DNA of 64,000 nucleotides from Maylandia zebra (Eukaryota; Chordata; Actinopteri; Cichliformes; Cichlidae). This document shows positions 1 through 23,500 of the stretch, in pieces (positions within the stretch are counted from its first letter, which is position 1; each line of letters opens with the position of its first letter). The position numbers and the translations under genes were made by a program. Under the pieces are notes generated by a model that worked only from the letters and a program-made list of their open reading frames with translations, had not been told where the DNA came from and did not search any database. Location of the stretch: the NCBI RefSeq assembly GCF_041146795.1, contig NC_135170.1, forward strand, positions 19,400,033 through 19,464,032, given 5' to 3'.

Positions 1-878
1 GGAGAAGGAAAAAAACAAAACGATACAAAAACAAAACCCATTTACTCTAACGTGCATCACTTAAGAGGTGATCGTATGCCATGCAATATTTTGGTACTGC
101 GGTGGTAAAACCTTAAGAGGACAGATGTACTGCATCTCTTTGCCTCCGACAAGGGAAGGAAAATAGCTACAAGCCTGAAGATTTTCAGCAACCAAGGGAA
201 GAGGAAGTAAACGTGAAACGGAGGGAGAGAGGAAAAGAAGAAAAAGACCCATGTGTATGCACACAAAATGCTTTGATGATTTTTGCAGTGAAAGGTGCAA
301 AAGAAACTGTGTGCACATTGTTACATAGTAAAAGCGCCTGTTTTTATTATTTAGCCTCTGGCACGAGCCTGTTTAAACACCTGTGTGGGGTATTTGGGAC
401 TGTGGCACCCTATGCTGTTTCAGATAATTCCTTTTTGTTTTGTTTTTAAAAGTGTACCTATCTGCCACCCCCCCTCCCCTCCCAGCCGTCATCTATGTCA
501 GACTAATTTAAAAAAAAAAAAAAAAAAAAAAGAGGAAAAAAAAATATCGAGGAGGGGGGGAGGTCGAACTTGGCCTCCGTTTTGCCCTCACCTACCTAGA
601 ATCCCTGCGGTGCTGTTGGCGAAAAGTCACTTTTGAGCATTTTGGATTTAGTGAGGCGTTTTATCCGAGAGGTATGTGTATATCCCCAGTTTACCCTCCC
701 CACACCCACCACCCTCCTCCCACCCTCCCTCAGAGAGACAAACAGGGCAACGGGGGAGGGGAAATGGAGGCTATCCGCAGAGTGGAGGGTCAAGGCCAGT
801 CACGTCCCTCCAGCTCTAGTTTCTCCCCACGTTCTGGGCAGTGCAATGAGTTCCCCTGTTACCCTCCCCTTCATTAAC
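1..878 (-). other. tnpo2 3' untranslated region, probable continuation
   Basis: The sequence lies downstream of the tnpo2 stop on the minus strand and shows no convincing coding exon. It holds a long A run near 510-530 with A-rich sequence after it and C-rich stretches around 465-480 and 695-730. The open frames here lack family features. Where the transcript ends is not certain and may lie beyond the window edge. A minus-strand AATAAA is not clearly placed. Confidence 0.4.
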
Positions 879-1103
879 CTGGGGGACAAGCAAACACAAG
901 AACAGAGGAGACACTTTTAAACCACATCGTGTGAACAGATGCATGCAGAGCTGATAATGAAGCGGTTAAAGTGCGATTCTGGATCAGAAAAAATGATTTG
1001 GGAACAAAATGTATCATTGTTTATCAATGAGCTGGGTGTTTCATCACTTCCAGAGGAGGGCTGAGGGGTATTTCATTTGGGTGACATCATTTGGTGAACA
1101 TAC
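879..1103 (-). other. Probable intron in the tnpo2 3' untranslated region, carrying a snoRNA
   Basis: Reading minus, 43 nt after the tnpo2 stop there is a donor-like GTATGT (at 1103), and a strong acceptor (pyrimidine tract then CCCCCAG) ends at 879. The 225-nt interval contains a box C/D snoRNA-like unit at 978-1054, 99 nt from the acceptor. That spacing resembles the other tnpo2 snoRNA introns. The intron is inferred from splice signals and snoRNA spacing only. Confidence 0.55.
978..1054 (-). ncRNA. Box C/D snoRNA-like unit, family 1, copy A (in 3'UTR intron)
   Basis: Reading minus, a 6-bp terminal stem (TCTGGA / TCCAGA) encloses box C GTGATGA, a D'-like TTGA, a C'-like ATGATAC and box D CTGA. 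The element before D' is CACCCAGCTCA, complementary over about ten bases to a conserved 28S rRNA motif (UGAGCUGGGU). It is one of four related copies in tnpo2. Box placement is direct; the rRNA target is from memory of 28S. Confidence 0.7.
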
Positions 1104-1145
1104 CTAACAGGTCAGTGTCCTGCGTGGACCAAAGGGGTGGCCGGG

Positions 1146-11562
<10,417 letters not shown>

Positions 11563-11609
11563 TTAAATTCAAAGGAAAATATTAAGAAACACGTAAGCAG
11601 GTGAGGTCT

Positions 11610-11679
11610 CTGGATCAGACAGTATGAATACAAACACCATCAGCAACAGGTCAGATGTTTTTTAATGCATCATTTCCAG
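11610..11679 (-). ncRNA. snord41: Box C/D snoRNA, SNORD41-like, copy 2
   Basis: It lies in the intron upstream of the tnpo2 start-codon exon, 88 nt from that acceptor. Reading minus: stem CTGGA / TCCAG, box C ATGATGC, D' CTGA, C' CTGATGG, and box D CTGA, with the same GTATTCATACTGT guide before box D as copy 1. The middle part differs, so the two are diverged paralogues sharing the D guide. Confidence 0.72.
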
Positions 11680-13100
11680 TCGACATGCACGTATATAGTT
11701 GATATAGGCAAAAAAGAAGGATGCCTGTACATAGAAGAACAAATCTTCACACAGGAGTAATGCAATGGACCTGAAACTACCACAGGATGCCAATCACGTT
11801 GTACATTTCATCAGATGGTCTTCTGCTGGGCTTTTATCCAATCAATCACTACTTAAAACAAGATACCTCTGCTTAATGACATGCAAAGTTATTGGAACCC
11901 ACTGAGGGTTTACTGTAGTTACTTAATGCATGCATGCACGAAACAGCTGAAGGAGAAAAGATCAGTTCTAAAACAAAACTGCGCAGGTGTCGGTTGGGAG
12001 CTCTCTGGCCGCCTTCATAGTGGGTTAAAGGGTGAAACGACCCGGCGGCACCGGGACTGGTCACCCCCCGTCAAACACCTAAAACCCTAATTGCAGCATG
12101 CGGCACAAAAACGAGGACATCAGACAACAAGACCAGCTAAAATCTCTGTGACCCGGCTTAACTGCTCCAAGTTAATCCTACCCCCATCCCCACCCCCACC
12201 CCACCCGGTCCTCCGGTCTGAGTTGCGGAACCGCGTTGCGCTTCGATATTTTTTTTTTTTCGCTCGAATTTCAACGCAATGCCGTAACACGTGGGCCCGA
12301 GCCGCGCGGTTAGCCCGTTTTGTGAGGTAGAAGGTCACACTCACTCAGCTGTGGCTGGTCAGAGTGAAGAGGGGAAAAAAAGTTCTCAGGAAATGAGTTA
12401 GCAACGAAGCAACGATCGCCATGTCCGGCTCCAGGCTCATAATCATGTGGTTTACCTTTACAACATTTAGCTTTACTGGCTAGTTTTCTCCAATTATAAA
12501 ATCCATTATCGATTAGCTTGTAGATTGTTTGCGCTATGGACAGCTGACCCCACTAATACCCAACCTGCCCTTCTTGCTAGGGCCTGGTCGACAGGGCAGT
12601 TCCCGGCTGGAGGCTCACAATGTGGTCGGCATGAAAACAAGAAAATTCTGCCGTTAGCTATACAAAGAAAGGGCCGAGCTGAGCAATTATTTTGCAGAAC
12701 AATAACAGCCATGCGGTCGTTTTAAACATAGCGGTTAAACATAAGGATGTCAATCAGTATTGGGTAATAAGTAGGTGAACACGCTTTGTAAGTAGGCGCT
12801 AGCCGCTAAATCGTCAGGCATCGGAGTTCGACTCACTCTGCTAATGCTAATACTGCTAGCAAGGCTAATGCTATTTAACTGAAACTTGCTTTGATTTTGT
12901 AAAACGCCTTACCCGATGAGTAGGAGTGATCGAGGTATTAAGAATTCGTTGTTAAAGTGCAACCCTATTAGGAGTGTACGTACAATATTAACTTGAAAGT
13001 TGAATAATCAGTACTGGGCCGCTCTTCTCTTCTTCTTCGTAGCGGTTCCTCTTGTTCAAATGAGCACGCCGATTGAAATTGACCCTTGGCGGCTTCCGTC
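11680..13100 (-). promoter_or_regulatory. tnpo2 5' region: noncoding exon(s) and promoter, not resolved
   Basis: The start-codon exon (up to 11521) has an acceptor ending CAG directly before GATGG, so at least one upstream noncoding exon is expected. The GC-richer interval 11990-12330 and the pyrimidine-rich block around 13021-13050 are the best places for the first exon and start site. I could not fix either. No TATA box stands out. Confidence 0.4.
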
Positions 13101-13830
13101 ACACATTTGACTGACTACGCGAGATTTGTCGTAGACTGAAAGGCAACTAGTTTTACTATCCATATTTGGTTAAACATAAATAAAAAAAATACATTATTAT
13201 ACAAATACAATAACAATATATAATACTATAATTAAATACTACCGCCAACAAAAAATAAGCATTTTGTTTTAAATAAACGTTGTATGCACGCAAGTTTTTT
13301 TTTAACTAAAAATGGAATTAAAGACGACCTAAAAGATGGATTGTGCATTAATTAGGAGTTAAATGTAGAAATAAATGTAGTATAAATGTAGTTAACTGCA
13401 CAGAAGTTCGTTTTTTTCTTTCCTTTAGGCGTCAGCACAGCAGAACATCTGCCACTATCTCACTGTGTTCCAAGCTCCCCTGTCACACCAACCCTCTGCA
13501 TTTCCTCCGTCACTACATTCACAGATCTTTTCTGTGGTCACCTTCTTTGCCAGATCCATCTTCAACACTATCCTTCCTCTGTAAATGTCCAAAAAATCTT
13601 AGCCTTGTGCCTCTAACTTTGTCTCCAGTGCTGTCCCTCTAATCTTGTTCATCTTCACTTATTTTTGTTGTTGCTACCATCTCCAAACAATACATGATAG
13701 CAGGTTACTACCATCTTGTAAACCTTCTCTTTCGCTCTTGCTGCTATCCTTCTGTCATAAAGCATCCCTGACACTCCTCTCCACCCAACTCTGATCTTAA
13801 AACTGCAATCATAATCCAAAATATACTTTT

Positions 13831-13961
<131 letters not shown>

Positions 13962-14590
13962 AACAACCAACTTAACCATGTGTTACAATTATGGCCTTTT
14001 GGGTTTTGTTATTAAGTGTAATCTCTAATCATTACACCTAAATTGTGTGTTACACCATATTCCTCCAGCATGGTGTTGCTTAAACAGTCAATATTAGTAA
14101 TTTAAATCAAATGTGATGGCTGTACATGTATTTGACAGACATTTTATTTATCAAAATATAAAGTATATTGTACAACAATGTAAAAAACTAAGAAAGATGT
14201 TAATATTTCCAACACACTCAAAATCATTTAAAAATCAAATTCAAAGGATTGTCATTTACCCCACAACCCAGATTGGATTGGAATAGAGTGGATGGATGGC
14301 ATTTACAGAGCATGTGTGTGAGTAAATAGCAACAAATTCAGACTCTATTTCCAGTGACTTCATACAGGTCATGGATATGATAAAATTAGATCCAGTGTTA
14401 CCTAAAGACGCTTTATGTGAAAAAACAAACAAACATCTGTTTAAAGCACAGTTTTATAATTGTACAGATAACTTTTATTTCTATTGAGTTTCCTGAGATA
14501 CTTTATAATACCATAAAGTGTTTTAGCAGGTGGTGTCAGTATAATTTGTCACTCTGTGCACTTTGATTAGGGTTAATATGCAGAAATAAA
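13962..14590. other. Intergenic and il27ra 3'UTR sequence
   Basis: AT-rich sequence. A minus-strand AATAAA at 14472-14477 lies about 115 nt after the il27ra stop and could be its polyadenylation signal. Nothing else is recognisable. Confidence 0.4.
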
Positions 14591-17500
14591 CTATTGTAAA
14601 CTACTGCACATCCTGCAAATGTTTCGACTCTTAAAAATACTGCTGTTGGTGTTGTCATAGTCAGGCTCAATGCTGGGCAAAGTGTGGGATGCAGAGCGAG
14701 TCGACTTTAACTGAAATAGAAAAAGTATCCAAAAAATAAGCAATAAACATGATATGATTAGATGGAACAAACTAATGCAAAAGCTGAAAACTGTGACAGA
14801 GAGAGACATAAAATCAGCTTCAGCAGACAAATTTTTCCAGTGACCCAAATGCTCTGCAGGCATCTCAAGAAAAAGGCTATCCAGAGGTTTCCCATCTTAA
14901 ACAATCGTATATTAAACAAACAAACAAACAACGTGCCAGATGAGGTGTGGCGATATAGCCAATGTTAGAGTACTTCCAAAGGAGAGGGCATGAAGTGTTT
15001 CTCATAGCCGGATGTAAACTGTTCTTCCTCTGATGAGTTACAGAAATCCCCTGTCTCCTCATAGGGATCATCCATTTTGTTGTACACCTCTCTTCCACCC
15101 TCCCTCTGATCATCTGGGCTCTCCATCTCCGAGGACTCATCTCCCACCACTGGCCCTGTTAATCCCTCAGAGTTCTTGGGCTGTGTCTCACTGACGGGAA
15201 TGCAGATAAAGTCCAAGGACTCATTAAACTACAGAGAGAGAGAAAAAAGGATTTGAATAAATAAGGGAGCCTTTAGTTGCAAAGTGTATATAAGACTGGC
15301 AGAATTATGACATCATAGTGGAATAAAAAACAAAAACTAAACATGATATGGTCGTATACTAATGCAAAAGCTGCAAATCATGACAGAGTTAGACTACAGG
15401 CCATTACAAACCAAGCACACAAAATTCTGAATTTTTGTGATCTGAACTTGTCATCTAATGTATACAAACACCAAAAGTGATGCATTTTGGGAGAAAATCT
15501 GCCCTCAAAAAGCACACAGTGAAAAAAATGAAGTTGACATCAAGCAATCAGGATGTTTCTAAACTAGAAAAGTAAGAAACTGAGATCCTGGGTCCACCCA
15601 ATTCTCACGAGAAGGAAGCAGCAGAGAGAATTTCCTGGTTTAATCCAGGACTTGAAGCTGTATCACAGCTGCTTGATGAGACAGAGTACCGGGCTGTGGT
15701 CGACTCCTTTGTCACGTGGTGTGAGCAGAATCATCTGCAGCTCAACGTGGCAAAGACCAAGGAACTGATCGTGGACTTCAGGAAGACCAGGAAACACTTG
15801 ACCCCTGTTTCAATCCAGGGGGTCAGTGTTGACATTGTGGAGGACTATAAATACCTTGGAGTACACATTGACAATAAACTGGACTGGGCTAAAAACACCA
15901 CAGCACTTTACAGGAAGGGCCAGAGTCGTCTCTATTTTTTGAGGCGACTGAGGTCCTTCAACATCTGCCAGAAAATGCTGAGGATTTTCTATGAGTCTGT
16001 TGTGGCCAGTGCGATCCTCTATGCTGTTGCATGCTGGGGGAGCAGGCTGAGGGTCGCAGATGCCAACAGACTCAATAAACTGATCCGTAAGGCCAGTAAT
16101 GTTGTGGGGATGGAGCTGGACTCCCTCAAGGTGGTGTCGGAGAGGCGGATGCTGTCCAAGATAAAGACAATGTTGGATAACACCTCCCACCCACTCCATG
16201 ACATGCTGGTCAGTCACAGGAGTTCAGTGAGAGACTGAGATTACCGAAAAGCACCACTGAACGACACAGGAAACCATTCCTGCCTGTGGCCATCTCCCTG
16301 TACAACGCATCCACTTAACACACTGTTTGCTGCTACAGCTACACATGTTTCTTTTCCAGCTATTTATTTATGAGTGACTTATGTATGTATGTATGTATAT
16401 GTATATATTGTACTATTCTTAGTTAGCGTATTGTCTATCTTGTCTTAATGTTGGCTTATAATGGAGCACTGTAACAAAAAATAATTTCCCCCAGGGATCA
16501 ATAAAGTATTCTGATTCTGATTCTTTCGTACATATTCCAGGTTGTCAGCCGGGCAGTTTGAGCTCTTGCTGGCAGAGTTGGGAGCACATCCGATGACGCA
16601 AAGAAATAATTTCAGTGAGCTGACTGACCTGGACCAGTGCTTAGCTGTATGTCTGAGGTAAAATAGTATTACTTTACTATTTGTATACTGGCTCTTTTTA
16701 AATAAAGTCAATAAATAACAACAAAGAAAGAAAAAAATGAGAATAATGTCTCTGATCAGGTGTGAGGCTTTGATAAAACTTACTTCTAAAGGAGAGGGCA
16801 TGAAGTGTTGCTCGTAACCAGACGTGAACTGTTCTTCCTCTGATGAGCTGCCACTCGTTTCCTCATCGGAATCAACCATTTTGCTGTAGGGCTCTTTTCC
16901 ATATCTGCGGTCCAACCTTCCAGTCTCCTCTCGGACAGCATCCTCCCTCTGATCATCTTGTGAAAACTTGTCTCCTGTCACTGGTCCTACTAATCCATCA
17001 GGGTTTAAATTTGGGGACTTTATTTTTACAACTTCGAGCACAGAGATCTTGGGCTGTGGCTCACAGACGGGAATGCATATCCAGCCCAAAGGATCATTAA
17101 ACTACAGAGAGACAGAAAAAACAAAAAACAATTTCTTGATTATCATTGAGCCAAGTTTATATATCAGTGACCTGTATGCATCAACTGGTATTGGTCTTGA
17201 TTTAGCTTATTTTTTGTCATTAGTAGCCTTGGGATTGTTTTGGAGCCAGACCAGGACACCATGAGCTCCTCTGTATAGTAAATTATGCTCCAAACTGGGT
17301 CATGCAACAGGGCAATGATTCGAAGCAGAGCAGCAAATCTGCAACCAAATGGCTAAAAAAGGAAAGACTCAGCATGTTGCAGTGGCTAAACCTGATTGAA
17401 ATGCTTTGGTGGGAACTTAAGAGATCTGCGTTTAAAAAAAAATTCCCACAAACCTCAACCAACTGAAGCGACGTTCCCCCACAACACTGTGAGATGCTGA

Positions 17501-20500
17501 TAGCCATACAGGAAACAATCAGTTTAAGTTGTTGCTAAATGTGGCTCTACAAGCTGCTGAATGATGATGTCTACTTAGTTTTCCATGAGATTGCATACAG
17601 TCCTGTGACAACTTTCTTTTTCACATCACAGAATGACTGCTGTTGTTTCTGTAATACAGATCTATAAAGAGCCATTTTGTTAATTACTTACAATACCAGA
17701 AAGTATCTTTTAAAGGATTTTTGAAACCATTATTAAAGTTGTTTTTTTATATAACTTAAGGCTTTTACTATAACAAATACAGTAAAAAAAATTAAGACTT
17801 TTAGGAGTCTATAGAAACCTCGCAGTTACGTTTCATTCAGTCTAACCTGATGCTTCATCTGTTTAAAGATGTGACTGTTGCGGGGATCAGGCACTTTCGC
17901 ATAGGTGCACGAAGATATCAGTGGACATGCTTTGATTGGTCCTGGACAAACGCTGCCAGAGACAAGACAGTAAACAGCAAATATGTTAGACTGGGAGATC
18001 ACCTCATAAAAAAGTAGAAGTAACTATGTTCATAAAGACAAAACTGGAGGGAGTTTGAATTTAATATGTTTTGTGTCCTTGGTATACTGTGATATTTTTT
18101 TTTTACTATATTTCTCATGTTATTCAACATTTATTCAGAATATAAAAGTATTTGTTAACAGTACGTAACACAATTGTGATGTGCTTCAAATATGATGTCA
18201 GAGATAAGTTTAAGATGAGCGTCTCACCTGAGTAAAATACAACACACACAAAGGAGCACAACAACAGACAGAACTGGTATCAATAACCCTAAAAAAAGAG
18301 GGAGAAGCGATCATTGTGAGAGAAATAATAAATAGTTCATATCTTATAACACTGCACAATCCATTACACCCTAAGTTAGTTACATCCAGCAAGAAAAATA
18401 AAGAAAAATCAACAACAACTTCAAACATAACGTCAAACCCATCCTACCTACCATACATATCTTGCTGGTGGTTTATTTTGAATGTTTCAGTGGCATTCGC
18501 TTCACGTCCAAATTCAGTAATAGCTCTCATCCACACCTCATAGTCGCCTGGACTGAGATCACGGAGCGTGAAGGGCTGATGATCATTGGAAGCATTTACA
18601 TTGAACACTGAAAGAGAGAAAATGTCTGGAGTGAGGTTACGTGTGTAATCAAAGTTATTGAGTCTTTATTTATCAAATATGTCAGAGCAGGAAGTCACTA
18701 ATCAGGTGTTAATCATTAATAATGCACGTATGTCAGACAGATGAAATTAGTAGGATTATACTACTGTAAAATCATCACCTATGATGAAATGACTAAAGCA
18801 CAAAGGCATTAGGCTACTATGATTACAAAAATAAAGAAAAACACTGAAAGTAAACTAAGAACTCTAAACTATAATCAAAAACTGAAAATTCTAATTATTA
18901 GACCAGAGTTTATATTCCAAAAAATCCTAAATCAGAGGTCCAATACTACAAACCACGGCACATTCCTGTCATGCGTTCATGCTGCGGGTGTCAATAAAGT
19001 TGGGCTGTGAAAGTTCTTGCAAATATGGCAGAAAAGAAGTGAGGCAGTGGTAAGTTGCCATTGCTTGCTTGAAAAGGTGGGCTGGGACACAGTTCATCTG
19101 GACTCGAGCACAGTGCAAATCTAGTAGCATTCCTATCTGCACCCCACACCTGCCCCCATAAAAATCACTGGGTTCAGTAGTACAGGGTGGGCCATTTAAA
19201 TGGATACATCGTAATAACATGGGAATGGTTGGTGATATTAAAGTCCTGCTTGTGGTACATTAGTATATGTGAGGGGGCAAACTCCTTAAGATGGGTGGTG
19301 ACCATGGTGGCCATTTAGAAGTCGGCCATCTTGGATACTACTTTTGTTTTTTCAATAGGAAGAGGGCCATGTGACACATCAAACTTATTGGTAATGTCAC
19401 AAGAAAAACAATGGTGTGCTTGGTTTCAACGTAACTTTATTCTTTCATGAGTTATTTGCAAGTTTCTCTTTGCCATTGACATGTCAAAGAGGTTAACACA
19501 TGAGGAGCAGATCGAAATTGTGTTCAAACTGGTTCAGTGTTGGATTTGCCAAAATGTGGACGCAAGAAAACTGTCACTAATGAAGAAACAGCAGTGGCTG
19601 TCCTAGCTTCATTCAGCAAGAGCCCACAGCGTAGCACTCGCCGCATGTCACTGGAGAGTGGCATTAGTCGAACATCCCTTCGGCGGATATTAGCTACTCA
19701 CAAATGGCACCCTTACAAACTCCAGCTACTGCAGCATCTCAACGAGGATGACCCAGATCGGCGCACAGAATTTGCAGAATGGGCAAAACAAAAATTGGAA
19801 CAGGACCCTCAGTTCATGCAGAAGATTTTGTTCAGTGATGAGGCCAACTTTTATGTGAATGGTGAAGTTAACTAACAAAACCACCGCTATTGGTCTGACA
19901 CTAACCCACATTGGATGGATCCCTCCAAGACTGTTGGAACAACAAAAGTGATGGTTTGGTGTGGTATATGGGGTACAACAATAGTGGGTCCATTCTTCAT
20001 CAATGGAGACCTCAAGGCCACTGGATATTTGAAACTGCTACATGATGATGTGCTTCCCTCTTTATGCACTGAAGCTGGCACGTTCCCTGAGTTTTTTCAG
20101 CAAGATGGTGCACCACCACATTATGGGTGCCACAAAATGCACAGAATCATGAGCTCCTTGGGTTCTGCAAAAGCTTTATCTAAGAGTAAAAAAGTATTTG
20201 TGACGCTAAAGGAAACTTCAGTGAATTAGCCCAGACAGTTAAACGCAATGTGAGTGCAAGCCTGCAGGGGAGAGGGGATGGAGGGAAGTTCTTCTCGAGT
20301 ATGGTACATGTCAATTGAACCTATCGTTCACACCCTAAGACAATGTACAGTCAGAAGCACAATCCAAGTGGCTGGGATACAGTGCAGGAACATCTGGGTC
20401 ACGTAAGTATTAGTCCACACGTCTCAGTGGGACACACCTCTGAAAGTGGAACAACAGGGGTAAGGTCTTGTGGGACTTCCAACAGCTGTTGGCCAACCAA

Positions 20501-23500
20501 CCAGACACTGCGGTGGTTGACAAGCATCAGGGGACTGCAGCTGTGATAGATGACGTGATCCCAGCTGATAGCAATGCTAGAAAAAAGAAAAGGAGCACAA
20601 GACGACTGCTATGTACTAGTGGCTGAAGGAATAGGCGTGGAAGTCCAAAGTGGACCCAGTGGTTGTTGGGACCGTTAGGGGGTGTAAACTGAGAGAGTGG
20701 CCTTAGCAGATTCGGGGAATGTCCTGGGAAGAGTTAAGATACTGTGCGGAGCCCTCAAAATCCCAGACCTCTGGTACAAGACCTGAGCTTAAGGCAGAAA
20801 TAATACATCAGGAACACATTTAAAACACAAAGCCAAGTCCTATATTATGCTATATAGGACTAATTCTGAGATGTTTGATAAATACAACCCAGAAAAATCT
20901 TTATCCTGTTTTCTGTCTTTTTTCCCTTCATATGTAATGTGCTTTATATTTTAAGCATGCATGCTATCTTCTTTACTAACTATGAACAGTTAGCTTTGCA
21001 AAAATCAGCCAGAAATAACTGAACTGTAACATAGTTTGCTGCTATATACCTTTTTGCGTATCCAACCATTTGTATCCAATTTCGTAGCACCAGATCCGGG
21101 CAGTCTGCTCGGAGAGAGGAATGGCTTTCCAGTGAAGAGTCACCTCAGTCTCAGTGAGAGTTTCCACCTTAAATGACGGCACTGCTAACAGAGCTGATTA
21201 AGAAAAAAAGAAAAAAATTATTATGATGAGAGAAAAGAGGCTACAGTGGCCTGAAACCATCAAAGGAACAAAGCAGAGAGCGCCACCTTTCTGACGAGAA
21301 TATCCAATCTCTGTGAAGAGATGGAGGACTTTCTTGCTGTTCAATACCTTGAACACCGACACTTGGTATGCTTTGTACTCCTGAAACTGACCTGTAGGTG
21401 GAGACATACAACACACAACAGGGTTCAAAATGCAATCAACAGTTATCATAACAACAACAACTCTTTTAATTAATGAGGTTTGACACATTACAGACCTTTA
21501 AAAAATGTTCCGTTCTGGCTTTTTTTCACTCTTATCCAGTCAAACTCTCGGCCAGGTGGAGATCCTGCCTGTTTATATTGCACCACGTATTCTTTTAGCT
21601 CGGAGACATCAGACGGTGGGTCCCAGGACACGCTGAGGTTCTCTTTATTCATCTCGAGGTTAACTTTTAGAACATTTTCTTCTTTACCTTAACAAGAGAC
21701 CAGTGCTTAAGGTTAAATGTATCCCCTATCGGAGATGGTTAGATGCCGCTAGGGGCTTCAAAGCGTCCTGTAGTTTTTATGAAAGTCTGCACAGTCTCTT
21801 ACCTGTTGTTGATATATTCAGAAACGATTCCTTTGTGGCACCTTTAGAACTGTAGGCGATTATGCTGACTGATGACACATCCTTCAGAGTGGCGTTGAGG
21901 AACCATTTTGTGGTACCGTTGCTGCACAATTGCTCCACAATTTCATGCATGTACTGCCTGTTTGGCTCGGCCGTGGACATCTGCAATTTAGAGCCGTTGC
22001 TGTAGAAAACTGTGAGGTTATATCCACGAATGAACCCACGTGCCTGAGAATCAGAGAGACTCTGGAGGGAATGGAGAAAAGGCGAGGAGAGTGAGGGATG
22101 AGTTGGCTCGTGGTGAGACAGAGTGAGCGAGTTAGTTCTCAGCCTACCTTCCAAGTCAGAAAACAGTCAGAGCTTAGAGGGGAAATACCGCAGTCCCTCC
22201 ATAAATCCACTTCTCCAACAGGGTCTGAGTGGCATTGCAAGAAAGAGACAAAGCCAGGGAGATAAGGCAACATTTTCCTTCTAGCTGCACGAAAGACATG
22301 CCACTAAAACAGCTAAGAGAACAGTTACAGTTTAATGCAAAACTACAGTAATCAGCTACAATTCAAGTGGCTTCCCAATTCTGATGTAATATGTGAAAGA
22401 ATGTTAAAGAGGTTTTTTTTAACAAAAAAACAAAAAAACCCAGAGAAACATGAACCTTTTTTGAATTGTTCTTAAATGCTAAACTTGGGAAAGTGATGCA
22501 ATCCTCGTGACATTTCTTAGGTTCCACTAAAGGTGCCATAAAGATCTAAGTTATTATTATTATTATTATTTTTATCATCATTATTATTACTCCAAATGAG
22601 GACTCTCACCTGACTCTGAGCTCCTAACGCTATGGATCTTACTCCAGTCGCTCATTAATCCTGTACCACAGTCACAACGAACTTGGAATTCATAAACCGT
22701 AAAAAGGTCCGGTTCCTCCACTGCGTAGGTGCTATGTACTTCATCCTCAAACTGCACAAGAGGAAAAAAACAAGCTTGAGCATAATTTCACTGGATGACA
22801 CTTTTGTCTCTCAAACTATACAATTTAACTTGCCTAATAAGCTTTTTTAAGGACTTTATTTCATGTATTCATTTGTTAATGGGGAAGAAAACCCCTAAAC
22901 GCACTACACCTTTGGCCAGTCTGTTTCTCCCTTAGTCCGATATCGAATGTGACAGCGTCCAGAAGACTCTATGCAGGAAGTGTTCCACAAAAACTCCAAC
23001 GGTTCCGGTTCGGCTGTAATGTCTTTAGGTGGGGGTGGCTTGGCTAGCAGTGAAAAAAAAAGTTTCATCTTTAATATTACTTAAATGAAAATCAATCATT
23101 TGAAGATAAACATCAAAAAATTTTCGGTATTAGGAACTGATCATTATTACTGCCGTTTGTGGTGGCGTTTGTATTTGTGGGACTGACTCACTGATTCCTT
23201 CGACGTTAAAGACGACCGGCTGAGATTTGTTGGAGCCATTCTGGTTAACGGCCTCGACCCAAACCCGAAGTTCTCCTCCACCGGAGAAGTCCTCTCGAGG
23301 AATGCGACCGTCTAAACTGGTCCCACCTTTCACATGGCTGTCGCTGAAAGAAAAGACCAGACGAGACATGACACCAGGAGAAGTTCAAGACAAATTCAGG
23401 GGGCATTTCTTATTGTTTACAGCTGTAAAAAATGGGTTTTATTTACTGGTTATGAGCTGGCTCCCAGTGCAGGGTGTAGTTAGTGGGGATCTTAGGGTCT

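Noticed and set aside
15810..16217. Minus-strand open frame of 135 codons as a gene
   Set aside because: It is the shadow of the LINE reverse-transcriptase frame on the plus strand.
22041..22043. Acceptor TTCTCAG as the start of the il27ra exon 21803-22061
   Set aside because: It breaks phase with the preceding exon 22148-22284. The acceptor 18 nt upstream (CTCCAG) keeps frame.
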